From Xestospongia muta (Eukaryota; Porifera; Demospongiae; Haplosclerida; Petrosiidae): 64,000 bases of DNA. The position numbers and the translations under genes are program-made. The notes under the pieces are model-generated. The model did no database searches and was not told the DNA's origin. It saw only the letters and a program-made list of their open reading frames with translations. Below are positions 27,440 to 40,299 of this stretch, piece after piece; positions within the stretch are counted from its first letter, which is position 1; each line of letters starts with the position of its first letter. Location: assembly GCA_963693285.1 (NCBI GenBank), contig OY848918.1, positions 6,577,876-6,641,875 on the forward strand, read 5' to 3'.

Positions 27440-30400
27440 CTAATAATAGCTGAAACTGGTATGGGGATATTTAAAGTTAATTTTTATAAGGGTTCTAATA
27501 ACATTCACTACAGGGCCTATAGGAAATTGCACTGTCATGCTGACATCAGCAACACCAATATATCTACATAATATAATCAGTACTTGGTATACATTGAAGG
27601 ACAAAAGGGGCACAAGAGAGTGGAGCAATAACAGGGGACAGAAAACAGCAAGAGAAGACATAGAAACATAAGAGACAGATACTTTTCATGACTTACAGTT
27701 TGTTTCTGTACTTCAGAGTATTTTGGTTTCTTCTCTGGCATAGCATATAGATCCCCAGTGGGTGCTTGTTGACGTTCAATAGTATTAGGGTCTTGATAAG
27801 TGGCATTCTCAGCAGAGGGTGTGGTTGGCGCTTGTCGACGACTACCTTTCCCCTTTCCTTTATCAGGCATAGCATATAGATCTCCAGTAGGTGCTTTTTG
27901 ACGCTCTATACTTGCAGGATTTTGATAGAGAGCTTGACCTGTCTCTGGACTATGAAATCAAGATAAATAAGAGGACAAATTTCTTGATATAAGACAAAAA
28001 ATCCATCGTAAAATATACTACTTTAAGGTTAAACCTTCAAATTAGCCTTTACAAGTACATAAAGTCAAAATGACATGGTACTTGATATGTGCACTATATT
28101 CTATAATAAATCAGATTATTACTTACACTGGTTCCTTTCTGTCAACTAGAGGAATAGGTTCAAGATCTGAGGAACAGAGAAAAGAAATGCTGACTAACAG
28201 TGTTTCCCACTTGAAGATCATCCCTCTACAAATATATCAACAACCCAAAAAGCAACAAAATATTGGTGAAAGATATTTAAATCTTCACTGAGTACTAACA
28301 CATACCTCTCCCATTTCCAACCCTGTCAGAGTTCACTGTCAGTATATAATGTATATCAAATAAAAATGATAATAATATTGCTCACCTTTCGACTTGCTCC
28401 TTGATTTAACATAACACAAAACTATGATGACAATGATGATAATGATCACAATAATAACAACACTTCCACCTGCAGAAGCACCAGCAATCACTGGTGCATT
28501 ATTTGCTATAAATGAAAAATATGAAAAAAATCAGCTGCAGTAAGTACTGTAATGACGAACAAATATAACTTGGATAAACTTCTGTCAATTCTAGCTAGAA
28601 ATGGCAATGAATTCTAACAGAGAGACTAAAACAATGGTATGGTTAAATGTTAAACAATCTTCCTAATCTTGTTTCCATGTATTCTAAGGTAATACAGTAC
28701 ACACAGTAATAGTTCATAACAATATAACAATAGAAACAAAATAATGCAAAGCAGATGCATACTGTATAGTGGAAATTTGGTGTTAATTTGGTAAAATTTA
28801 CAAACGTTTGTTACCATATCTACATTTACTGCATTTACTTCCCAACAAAATTTATAAAATGCCAAATTTTCACCTCCTAAACACTATTTTCAAAGTAGTT
28901 TGTCAAATTTTTACTTGACAATAACTCCTGCTATATAGTTGGTCCCAAACAATATAATAGTTACAATACAAATTTAAACATATGCACATATGAATTACTG
29001 ACTTACTAGTACCTTTAATTGATCCAGTTGGTTCAGTTGTCATAGTTGTCATATCTGTAGCATTAGTAGTATTAGTAGGGTTAGTAGGATCAGTAGTATT
29101 ACCAGTGGGAGGAGTTACAGATGCTTCACCATCAGTCATAAACGAGCCAATTACAATGATACAAGTATCAGAAAATGTTTTATTCTCATCATCCACTAAA
29201 GATGCTGTAAATGTGAAGTTACTACCAGAAGAAAGCTTTTCGAAAGTTACACTGGTTGTGTTCATTGAAAATTTTGATCTAGACTCCAATCCTTCAGTGA
29301 GGGTTATTCTACAATAGCAATCATAGCACGCATATGTTGTATTGCACTGAAGAGCAACACTAACATTACTCTTGTCAGTAACAGTCACAATAAGGTATTC
29401 AAAATCAATATCTAATAAAGACAACTGGAAGTGGTATGATCAATTTTCATTCATATTACCTCCTGATATTAGTGTACTGTCACTGCTTCCAGCACTGTTA
29501 TTAACAGTGACCTTAATATCAAACATGTCATTATCCATTACTGACAAAACACAATATTCATTGTTAGGATCTGAACATTCTGTCTCTTTCACTGGACATA
29601 TCAGTGAAGAATCTTGAAAAGCATTGTATGCAATAACGGAAGGAGTTTTGCTTGGATCTGTTATATTAACAGGGCACTATAAAAAGAGATGTGGGTAATG
29701 GCAAAAAGCTCCTACTGTAAACAGGGTTAATATCGCTAGTCTTTAAATATCAAGTATGGAAAATTAAATCATATGAATATAACAATATTTTAATATGACA
29801 TATTTGAACTTAAAACCACAATTTTCTGAACCCAATCTATTAGGCAATATGTGCACAATATGTACATCATGAATCTTAAACAACTGATACACAATGTCTT
29901 ACTGTCCATTTAATGGTTAGTTTATTAACAGCTATATCAAGTCTTCTTCTAACACATACATTGATCTCAGCAACAGAAGGTGGACCTAAAAACAAACACT
30001 TATTTCTATTAAAACAAAACAATTAGAAACTCACTAAATGCAATCACAAAGAATGATGCACTAACACTTTCTCCAATTCCTGCAATATTCTCTGCTCTAA
30101 CAGTGAAATTATATTGTTGATTAAAATCCAAACCAGTGACATTAAATCTGGTATCAGGAGTACTGCACTGTCCTCCTGGACAACTGCTATCTCCAGTATT
30201 AGAAGGTGGACTAATATTGATATGATATTGAGTGATAGCTGATCCTCCATTAAACGAAGGAGGACTCCATTGCAGTTCCACGGACTCAAATGTTGATGAT
30301 GTATTTTGAAGAGCTATTGGTATTTCAGGAGGTCCTGTAATCAAGGATGTTTCAAAGTTAACACTTGATAAGATACTCTGACACTCACCTATTACAAACA

Positions 30401-32740
30401 GTTGACAAGAACTAGTTCCTCCTAGTCCTGTATCACCACAAGTTATACTGGTATCATTTAATGATGGAATTAAAGTAAATGTTATAGAAGAAATAGCAGG
30501 TGTTTCACCACCAGTACCATTGGTATTTAATACTGCAGTGAATCCATTTACTGATTCTGTAGTTCCTAAATTATCCTGAGCACCAAAATCAATAGTAGAG
30601 CTATCAGGAGGTAAAGGTAAAGTCCATCTCAAAGCTAATGAATCAACTCTACATTGTAAAGTAACAACAGTCCCATTGAGTTGATATCCATCTGTACAAT
30701 TGAGACTCTGAACAGCACCATTAGCTTTAAAGAAGGAGAAGAGTCTTATAAAAACAGTGTTAAATGTCTTAAATGGAACAACAAATACAAGGTGCTTGGA
30801 ATGAGGTAATTCTACTAGCTATATAAATTCACCAACTGAAATTGCAATTGCTATCACAGGTATTTCAATGATTTGATTTGCAGTTTTGTTATTCATAAAA
30901 TAACATAACTCTTTATTATTGACTCTTTATTCTTCTCTGTTAGCAAACCCTAGCATTTACTTCAACTTTTTTAATTACATAAAAAGGGAAACCTAACACA
31001 CAAAACCATCTTGTCTGTGTTCTTTCTGGAAGAAATATACAAGTCACACTTTCAATTATCAATTTCAAAGCTTGTTGCAACTTGAGAACATTAAAACAAC
31101 TTTCTTCATTTTCAGCCAAACTTAAGTAGTTTAATATGACCAAATCACCCAAAATCTTAGGCAATACAATCATAATCTTGATACAATTGTCTTGACGGCA
31201 GCCATTTGTCCTTATGGTAAAACACACCCAATTTTCTAGCACTTGTGGTGTAATAATTAAACCCACTTAGTGGATGTCATGTGTATCAGTGGTCAAAGAA
31301 TATGGGTTAATTCAATTGTCACTTACAACATACCTATAGTCATAGCTACATGTAGTACATGGCAGTGTATTTGTATTAATTGTATTAACTACATTATGTT
31401 GTCTGCATTACTGCCATATATCTTCACAAAAAATAGAGATCAAGGTGTAATAACTTACAAACTCTAAGTTTTCATCAAACTTGTCATCAATTGGTGGTTT
31501 AGAGCAAAAAACATATCTGTGATTTTTGACCACTTTTACTCATTTTGTTGATATTTCACTTTCAATGATAGGCAAACAGTTTTGTGAAGAACAGGTTTGC
31601 AATCAGCCAGATTAATTTAATGCTAATTTAAATTTCATACCAATGGGTATAGCTGATAAAGCTTCCAAATACCAAAATTTAATGCTGTATTGTGAACTTA
31701 TATCACTAAAAATCTATAATCTTGTTGTTGAATGGATTAGAGAAACTTAAACATCAAATATTTAATTACCAATATACTTAAAATAATAGCAAGGGAAATA
31801 ATTTAGAAAATTAGGTTTTGCATACCTAGCAATCCTAAGATTGTTTTTGACACAGATGTTGTTTTCATATTTTTTATTTTATTGTTGTATATGACAATTG
31901 AAGACAAATAAAACAACCAAAACACACTCTAATTATTTCAATTCCAAGTACTTACACTATGGATGTGACTGATCAAAGCTTCTTAGCAGCACTATAGCTT
32001 CATGGTTCAATGCTAGTAGTTTTGTTTCTATCTTAGTGAAGTGATAAATGCAGTGTCTATATAGACAGCAACAGAATACTATATTAAATGTAAACTTAAG
32101 GGTCTAAGTTTAAGGAGATATCCAGTAGCATTAATTTTCAATAAGTAAGGGTTCTCTGCCAAGTACACATTTCAATGTGTCTATCTGAATTTTTTAAAAC
32201 TGCATTGGACCAGGGATTGGGTTAGCACTTAGTATTAAAGTTCACATTACTGGTCATAGACATTCCGAGGTACGGTTCACATGATGTGTATTAAGTCTTA
32301 TTTTCCTCATAAATCTTAACACTCCACTAAAAAGGTTTGACTAAGGATATTATTAAAGCATGAACATACCTTGACATAAAGACAAAACAGTGAATTATTC
32401 TTCACAAAATAAACCTGTCTTATTTCATAACACACCCAATCAAAATGGTGGAATGTAAGCAAACTGTTAATAATATTCATGATAAAACGATATCATTTAA
32501 TATTCTATAGAACTGGGTATGTCAAAGACTAATTTATTAACTTATGAAAAAGCTACTAACTTTCACATGTCTAACTTCCACGCTAAACGACCATCTCCAG
32601 AAAATGAATACTAAGTCTTTGTATCTGACAGCTTTTTTCAATCAAGATTATAAATTATAATTAGAAGTAGTCTAGTTACCTGTTCGTAGTCCAATATAAG
32701 TTAGACAAATTATTAAAACTAACAGCAGTCTCTGTCGCAT
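27440..32740 (-). CDS. Receptor R1-minus: Ig + FN3 domains, Thr/Pro stalk, TM, YxxP tail
   Basis: Ten exons join in phase for 613 codons: 32680-32740 (signal peptide MRQRLLLVLIICL), 30389-30724 (Ig-like), 30035-30334 (FN3), 29903-29985 and 29460-29676 (second FN3-like), 29013-29411 (third domain plus Thr/Pro-rich stalk with TTMTTEPTGS), 28386-28505 (TM helix ending in CYVKSRSKSK), 28306-28335, 28127-28166, and 27697-27949 (tail). The tail has two tandem modules, YQNPASIERQKAP and YQDPNTIERQQAP, each followed by GDLYAMP, then KYSEVQKQ. The final exon is uncertain; a candidate region lies at about 27440-27563. It is probably a cell-surface recognition receptor signalling through phosphotyrosine; ligand unknown. 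It starts 140 bp from the divergent gene at 32881, with which it shares its first two ectodomain exons almost exactly. Confidence 0.75.
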
Positions 32741-32880
32741 CTTGGACTAGCAGTATCAGACGTTTCAGACCCATCCACAACACCCCCGGGGTTGACGACT
32801 ACCCGGTTCCTCCCACTGATTGCCAAGAGGCCACGTAGTCTATACTAATTATATATGCCAAGACGAAGAGCGGCTCTAGT
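32741..32880. promoter_or_regulatory. Short bidirectional promoter of pair 1
   Basis: Only 140 bp separate the two divergent start codons. It is GC-richer than its surroundings and holds CACCCCCGGGG and GCCACGTAGTCTATAC. The homologous 161-bp spacer of pair 2 (50139-50299) shares several blocks, such as GACGTTTCAGACCCATCCAC and GCCAAGACGAAGAGCGGCT, which are candidates for shared control or 5' UTR sequence. Confidence 0.6.
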
Positions 32881-35800
32881 ATGGATGTAATTCCCATCTA
32901 TCAACTTCTAATTCTTTTCTTCATTTCAAAAGCTAATGGTGCTGTTCAGAGTCTCAATTGTACAGATGGATATCAACTCAATGGGACTGTTGTTACTTTA
33001 CAATGTAGAGTTGATTCATTAGCTTTGAGATGGACTTTACCTTTACCTCCTGATAGCTCTACTATTGATTTTGGTGCTCAGGATAATTTAGGAACTACAG
33101 AATCAGTAAGTGGATTCACTGCAGTATTAAATACCAATGGTACTGGTGGTGAAGCACCTGCTATTTCTTCTATAACATTTACTTTAATTCCATCATTAAA
33201 TGATACCAATATAACTTGTGGTGATACAGGACTAGGAGGAACTAGTTCTTGTCAACTGCTTGTAATAGGTTAGTGTCAGAGTATCTTATCAAGTGTTAAC
33301 TTTGAAACATCCTTGATTACAGGACCTCCTGAAATACCAATAGCTCTTCAAAATACATCATCAACATTTGAGTCTGTTGAACTGCAATGGAGTCCTCCTT
33401 CGTTTAATGGAGGATCAGTTATCACTCAATATCATATCAATGTTAGTCCACCTTCTAATACTGGAGATAGCGGCTGCACAGGAGGACAGTGTAGTATTCC
33501 TGATACGAGAATTAATGTCACTGGTTTGGATTTTAATCAGCAATATAATTTCACTGTTAGAGCAGAGAATATTGCAGGAATTGGAAAAAGTGTTAGTCTG
33601 GCTGTTTTTGTGATTGGATTGGGTGAGTTACTATAACAATTTGAATAAATCTATTTTTTTCTATTAACCAAACAATCAAAATGGCATCCATGTAAACAAA
33701 AATGATAATGTAAGTAATCTGGTTATTGAAAAGCACTAAGTGCAAATCCTCGTTGCAGTAGTTGCTGAATTATAGTGATTAGTTTCTAGTGCTGCCATTA
33801 ATAACTTTTTAATAGTTTAGGATAAAATTTAGAGGATATCTCAAAACTATTAATTATATTTTAATTGCAATGCTAGTGGTAGATTAACACTTTACTGCTA
33901 ACTCAAAGGTATAGAAATAATTAATACATAATAGGTGTGGCGTCAACAGTAACGACTTATAAATGGCAGTTTTAGATAGAAAACTTTTTTACCCACTTTG
34001 TACTTCATGCATGCAATAAATTTATTAGATTAATCAACTATTCCATCTAGTGATGCACAGATAATTGGATTGACCATCGTATCGGCCGATATATTATAAT
34101 CAAACTGTGAATCTGATATCGGTTGAAGCTTCCATACTGATAGAAAAGCTGTCACGTGTTTTCGCGCATGCGCATTAACATTGACCTACACGCATGTATC
34201 AAGATGGCGAAGAAGTCTGCAATATGGAACTTTTTTACAGTTGCTGAGGACACATGATATGCTGTTTGCAACGAGTACAAAACATCTGTGGCTTGTGGTG
34301 GGAAGAACACAAAAGCTTTTAATACAACGAATTTACTGTACCATTTACAAACAAAACACACTGAGGCGTATAGCCTATATGAAAGGCAAAAAAGGCTGCA
34401 AAGGAGTCTCAGAAGGAGAAGATTGAAACCCCTATCTCCTATCAGATGTCTTTTGTCTCAAGTTTTCAGTCATATCGTGTTTGGGATATCAATGACTCAC
34501 ATTCTGTATGTATCCATCAAAAAATTAGTGAATTCATAGCAGTGGATTGTTAACCGTTACCTGTTGTAAGTGATGTTGGCTTTGTACGTTTGTTAAAATC
34601 GCTGGAGAGTAGATATTTCATTCCTAGTCGTAATATTTTACGGACACAGTTTTACCTAAATCTACGAAGGAGTGAAAGCTGAGGTAGTCAAGGAAGTGGA
34701 CAAAGCAGATTGGCTATCTTTCACAACAGATATATGGTCTACAGATATAAGCAATGAGTCACTACTTAGTCTCACAACCTGCTGGCTGTCTGAAAGTTTT
34801 GAGAAAAAGACTGCTATTTTGTGTACTCAGAAATTGTCTGAATCACATACTGGGGAGTATGTTTTGTCTCAATGCCAACACACATTTAGTCACTGGAAAA
34901 TTGCAGATGATAGAATACACGTAATCCTTTGAGACAATGCCTCAAATATGGTCAAGGCTTTTGATGATGGTAATATCTTCAGTATTGGGTGTTTTGCTCA
35001 TACACTCCAGCTCATAGTACATGATGGTGTTCTCTCTCAAAGGGCTGTTGGTAAAATTTTAACAATTTGTCGTAAAATTGTATGGCATTTCAAAAGGTCA
35101 TCTTTAGCTTGCTCTCATTTGAAAGAAATCCAAACTAATCTTGGAGTACCTGTTCATCATTTGCAGCAAGATGAGCCTACTCGATAGAACTCATCATTAT
35201 ATATGTTGGAAAGAATTAGAAAACAAAAAATGGCTATCGCAGCATATGGAAGTGAATACTTGCTACCAGCATCATTGACTAATCATCAGTTAGATTTAAT
35301 TAACAAGATAGTAGAAGAACTTACACAATCTCTTAACAAATGCTGCATCCACCTCATTAATTATACCTTTCATCAGAATTTTTCGAAGGAATTTAGAAAA
35401 TCATGAAAATGATTCTGGAGTACGCACAATGAAAGCTGAAATGCTCCTCTCATTAAACAGGAGGTATATAGGAGTAGAAACAAAAGACATACATGCTCTT
35501 GCACCACTCTTGGATCCTCGATTCAAGGACAAGTTCTTTAGTTCTGTGACTGACAAGGCTTTTGTTGTACGTGTATTGAAGGAAAAGGTTAATGAGATGA
35601 GTGCAGCAACATTTGTTTCAACAGAATGTGAAGAGCCTCCATCAAAGCAGGCTAAAACAACTGTTCTGAAATTCTTGAGGAAGTAGGAGCAACTGTGTCT
35701 GACTCTAGTACCCGTCAGAGTCCCTTATTCCCTTTCACCAATCTAATTCATACACATGGTGGTCTCAAAATCGTATTCAATTTCCTCACCTTGCCAAATT

Positions 35801-38800
35801 GGCACAACACTATTTATCTGCACCACCCACTTCTGTTTTTTCTGAACAACTTTTCTCTCTAGCTGGTGAATTATATCAGAGATAATAAATACGTAACCTG
35901 GATTAGAAACGCCTCACAACCGGATGGCCAGATGCTCGTTGTAAAGGATGTGCGTGTTATGATGTCTGAATAAATTATACATATAAATAATAAATAAATG
36001 AATAAATATACATGCAATTGCCATGTCTTTTTCGACTTATTAATAACCAGGGAATGTGTAACAATTAGTGGAGCCCTTCCTTCCATGTTTTGGTATGTTA
36101 CCACACAAAAACATCGATCTGCACTGGAACCACTCACATCTAACCAGCCATCAGGTAACTGAAGTGCAGGAGGAAAGGGAGACGGTGATCGAGGTGAAGG
36201 AGGATGAGTAGATGGTAACTGAAGTAAAGGAGGAGGAGGAGATGATGATTAAAGATCAGGAGACGTAAGCACATCCTGAAATATTACAAATTCATTATTG
36301 CCAGTGTACAGCAGTAATCATTAGCTGCATGCATGCACTGTAAAGCAAGATAAAAGGCTAACCTTCCTTGTTGGCTTTCTTATACAGCCAGTTCTGGCTT
36401 TGCTACTTTCCTTTTCCTGTTTTGTTTCTGCGTGGCTTTTTCCTTGTACCACTGTAGAAAACAACAGTAGAGAGGATTTACATGTATACTAATTCAATTA
36501 TTAAATACTACAGAACTGCCCTTGCTTTTAATACAAAAACATGCTTATGCCAATCTCAATAGTTCAATGGAATACCAGAGACAGTTAAAATTCGAATTGT
36601 TTTGCCTATCAACTGACGAATGTGCTTAGAAAAGTGGTCATGAATATACCATAATAGGGCTGATAACTGGTTTTGTGAATCACATACACACGCAAAAACA
36701 AAATTAAGCCACGACACTCGACCTTCCTATCAAGTGAACATTACTAGAGATCGGCAAAACTAATAACAACTGCGATAATGTGTTCTTTATATTATTATCA
36801 CCTACCAATAGTACTACTCACCTTCCATCAGTCGAAGTATTCTCCATGATTCAACCAGAAACCGTCACCTAGCTTCGTTGGAAATACCTTTCTTTGCTTT
36901 ATCGGCTTTTGAGAGGTAAAAAACTATTACCCACAGTGTACACACAGTAAAACTAGCTGATCATGGTATAGGGGCCATTTTTCCCCTGACAACGAGCATG
37001 TGCAGCGCTGCGTGACATCACTATAGGGAAAATGTATTGACTTCTGCTAGCGTTTCTAATCCCGGTTACATATTTATTATCTCTGATTATAATATTATGA
37101 TGACAAAAGAAATCGTCTTGCTCCCGAGAGAGCTGAACAATTGATGTTTATTAAAGCTAATGTGAAACTAATTGATTACAAATACACTTATTAAACACAT
37201 ATACATTATTTTTTTAATTTTAAATCATCTTTCGAATAAGATATTGGATCGACTATTGGTATCAGCAGATATTAAGTAACTATTATTGGTTATCGAAATA
37301 TTGGTGAAAAAGGCCTATCGGTGCATCAATAAATTTCCATCTTGCCTGTACTTTCTTACTCTTTAACCCTTTGGCAGCTTTTTAAGCTTGAACTTTTACT
37401 ATCTCCCAAGTTATGTATTTATTGTACCCGAGTTAGAACAATTAAAAATGCAATGCTGGTGATACTTACACATACATGCACAAGGCAAGTGAGTGGTATA
37501 ATCTTTCCCTTGTACTGAGTGTCAAGGGTTAATAATGCAAGGTAATGAGTACCACAAATAAATAAAAAAATGGTTCTTCACTAGATATGTAAGAGACTGA
37601 AAGAAATTACAATGAGATCACTGTCACATAAGACCTACACAGGTGCTTATGCTCATGCTGGAGGCCTTGTTTAGTACTTCATTGCACTGAAGTAGCTCTC
37701 ACACTCTATCTAAAGTATGCATGTTGTGATTTGCTTTCACTGGTGTCCATCTCTATTTTTTTATTACTCTAATAGCAGTCTATGTCTGGTATATACAGTG
37801 AGTGAACACCCAGTATGACTTACTGCTTCCATGCACACTTGCTTCATCTATATAATAAAAAGGAACCAATGTCTCCCAGTCAAATAAGTGAAATTTAGTA
37901 GGCAGCATTAGCCTTGTATATAGGCATTCAGTGAAGTTCTTTTTCTTTGCCAAATGCCTGGGTACGAGGCTAAGTCAACATGTACTAAAGCAGTTACTAT
38001 TTTAATATTAACAGAACATACTGAATGTAGTGTCAGTATGTTCTAATATCTCTGCTATTTTAGAGCAAATAATTGACCACCCCCCAAACACAAGATTGTA
38101 TGAGGTAAAAAAGACAGCATTAGCCAGAGAAAAGTTATCCAAAGTTTTAACCCCTTCTTTTCAAGTTTACGCTCACATGAGTGGAAGTTGCATGTGAATT
38201 GGTTACCATATGCAAGGAGACATTCCGAGAGTAATAGTAGTACTATGTTTCCTCAAATCGAGACCTGGTCCTCAATTGAGGACTGGATAATAACCAGATA
38301 GTAAATAGAGACCTAGTCTTGAACAAAGCCCTTCCCACATCTAGCTATGTGTACTCATGTTCCTTTAAAATGTCCAAGTGCAAGTCTTTTTTTTTTCTTT
38401 CAAGCTTAAAGCTGTTGACTATCTAAAACAATATACTAGCAAGCCACTGTAATAGAGTTTGATGTGAGCTTTGTTAGATTAATAATTGTTGCTAGAATAA
38501 TTAAAGGTCTTCCTTATTTAGGGGTCTTCCTGTTTAAAGGCCTGGTCAAAAATCTTGGAAAAGAAATAGAGCTCCAGATCTCTTTTTGAGGAAATGTAGT
38601 AGTCTTGTGTTTAGGGTGTGGTCAAATATGTTATAAAACAAAGTACTATAGTGAAATTGCTCAACTATGATATGGAAACCTCAGTAGTTGGTTCAGATGT
38701 TGTCCGTGTTCCAACTACACCTCAATTCCATTGTTGTTTTAGGCAAATCAACTTGTTAGACCCTGACCTTCAACAGCATAAATATTTTTTTTGATTAGAT

Positions 38801-40299
38801 ATGTCTTATCACTCATTATTTCCACTGTAAAGTTATTACAATAACAATATAATTGTTATAATTTAAATTTAGCACATGCTGGTTGCAAAATTTAAATTAT
38901 TTGTGTACAAGATGCCTGTTCCTTTCATCCCTTTTTTTGATACGCTCCTGATCTATAATAACAATATAAACTTATGGCTCCCCTTGTACCAAGATAATAA
39001 CTTCAAAAGAAAATGACTAAATGATAAACACTACACTTTCATTCTATGAATACTATGATGTTTATATTTTATAGTTTCTAGCTCAATTAATGATTTGTAT
39101 ACTTGTGTTTCTCTAACCAATGGAAACTATTTACTGAATATTTATTGGAATGTAAGTAATTGCTGTGAATAGAGCTGTCTTGATATTGGCAATTGTAGTG
39201 TTCTGATGTTACTTATGGACCCAATATTCCAACAGTAACCAATTATAGTGTTAATGTCTCTGGGCAACTTTACTTCATCAATGATTGTCCACTGAAGAAT
39301 TCTCCTTTTGGTATTCAAATTTTGAACAACACACAATATTATATAAGCATTGCTAGCAATAATGCTGTAGGGTCAAGTCCCAATGCTCATACTATGATAA
39401 GTATGTTTCTTTTTGTTAATGTGTGCTCAATATTATACTGTTTACATTATTAGGAAATTTATTATCAACAACATCAGAAACTGAACATAGAGGCAACGCA
39501 TTTATTGCATTGCGAATCATAGTAATGTGGAAAAAATCATGTAATAACTCAATACAGGTGGAAGTATCTTATGTTAAATTGGGGTCATGTAATTCTCAGA
39601 GATATGAAATCAATCACTTAATAGTAAATAATACAGAGGGCAAATTAATTTTTATTGAAAATTTAGATCCAGGTTCTGAATATGTGTACAATGTTTCAGT
39701 GTGTGATAGAAATGGATTTGTCATGACCGAACTAAATAAATTCTTCTATACCAATGAAAATAAAGGTATGTGAACTAAAGTACTGTATGTCAACACAGTA
39801 TCCTTTTTTATAGTGATCATTCCCACCTCAATCATTGAAACAGGTATGACTATGATACAATCTAAAGACTTAATAAATCATATACACAAACGTTTTTTAA
39901 TTTACAGTTGTTTTAACTTTGTATATAGTCGAGAGTACAAGTATTTCAAAGTCAGGTATACAGTAGTGCATGTTGCAATTATATAAATACATATTATTTT
40001 TTATCATGCATGCAGATTGTGACATTGCAGTTGGTATTAGTGTACCTATCACTGCTATAGTGACAGCTATAATAACAGCTATAATAACAATTCTCATAGT
40101 ACGTTATTGTTGTCTTAAGTCTAAAGGAGATTACTCTCCATCAGCTACTGGTCCTCCTGCTCTTTATGAGACTCCAGTATCTACTAGTGGTGTGTCATCA
40201 CTTGAGATGAAAGATAATATGGCATATGGTCATGTGACTATTGGTTCTAGTGGGAATGTACCCACTACATCAACTATTTATGATACTGTAGCCACTTAA
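32881..40299 (+). CDS. Receptor R1-plus: Ig + three FN3 domains, TM, ITSM/ITIM-like tail
   Basis: Eight exons give an open 546-codon protein: 32881-33268 (signal peptide [14 protein letters not shown] plus Ig-like domain), 33323-33622 (FN3), 39075-39151 and 39199-39400 (second FN3, split by a 47-bp intron), 39454-39765 (third FN3), 39814-39843, 39908-39955, and 40016-40299 (TM helix [20 protein letters not shown] and tail). Phase 1 is kept throughout except the phase-0 intron inside the second FN3. The tail has [17 protein letters not shown] and [14 protein letters not shown] fits the ITSM pattern TxYxx[VI]. The first intron is 54 bp with a GTTAGT donor that also makes a TAG if unspliced. The second intron is 5.45 kb because a hAT element sits in it. 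The Ig and first FN3 exons are about 99% like those of the divergent minus gene; the rest is unrelated to it. Confidence 0.75.
34049..37334 (+). mobile_element. hAT-family DNA transposon, decayed, inside a receptor intron
   Basis: An 8-bp target duplication TTCCATCT flanks the element (34041-34048 and 37335-37342), and the paralogous intron in unit 2 has a single uninterrupted TTCCATCT at 51405-51412. The ends carry short imperfect inverted repeats around GATGCAC(A/C)GATA. Inside is a broken transposase on the plus strand. A BED zinc finger starts at the ATG at 34204 but has TGA at 34255 and one zinc Cys replaced by Tyr. Catalytic-region pieces follow ([38 protein letters not shown]), then a C-terminal dimerisation motif ([14 protein letters not shown]). 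The last part, [14 protein letters not shown], is separated by a nested insertion. Several stops and frameshifts make it inactive. Confidence 0.85.
35876..37086. mobile_element. Nested 1.2-kb element with 35-bp terminal inverted repeats
   Basis: TCAGAGATAATAAATACG at 35876 and its near-perfect inverse at 37086 define inverted repeats of about 35 bp with two mismatches. TTATA on each side (35871-35875 and 37087-37091) is a candidate 5-bp target duplication. Removing the element and one TTATA puts the two halves of the hAT transposase C-terminus back in one reading frame, apart from a stop. The interior has minus-strand exon-like pieces: MENTSTDGR before GTGAGT near 36857-36831, and a Pro/Ser-rich stretch leading to [15 protein letters not shown] near 36140. 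The superfamily is not identified. Confidence 0.75.
37343..39074. other. Remainder of the large intron of R1-plus
   Basis: No exon is supported. The stretch is paralogous to 51413-53151, nearly base for base from about 38380 onward, so the second half of the receptor was duplicated or homogenised recently. Confidence 0.6.

Noticed and set aside
29105..29617. Plus-strand frames of 70-81 codons opposite the third domain of R1-minus
   Set aside because: They are antisense shadows of exons at 29013-29411 and 29460-29676; the same shadows appear in unit 2.
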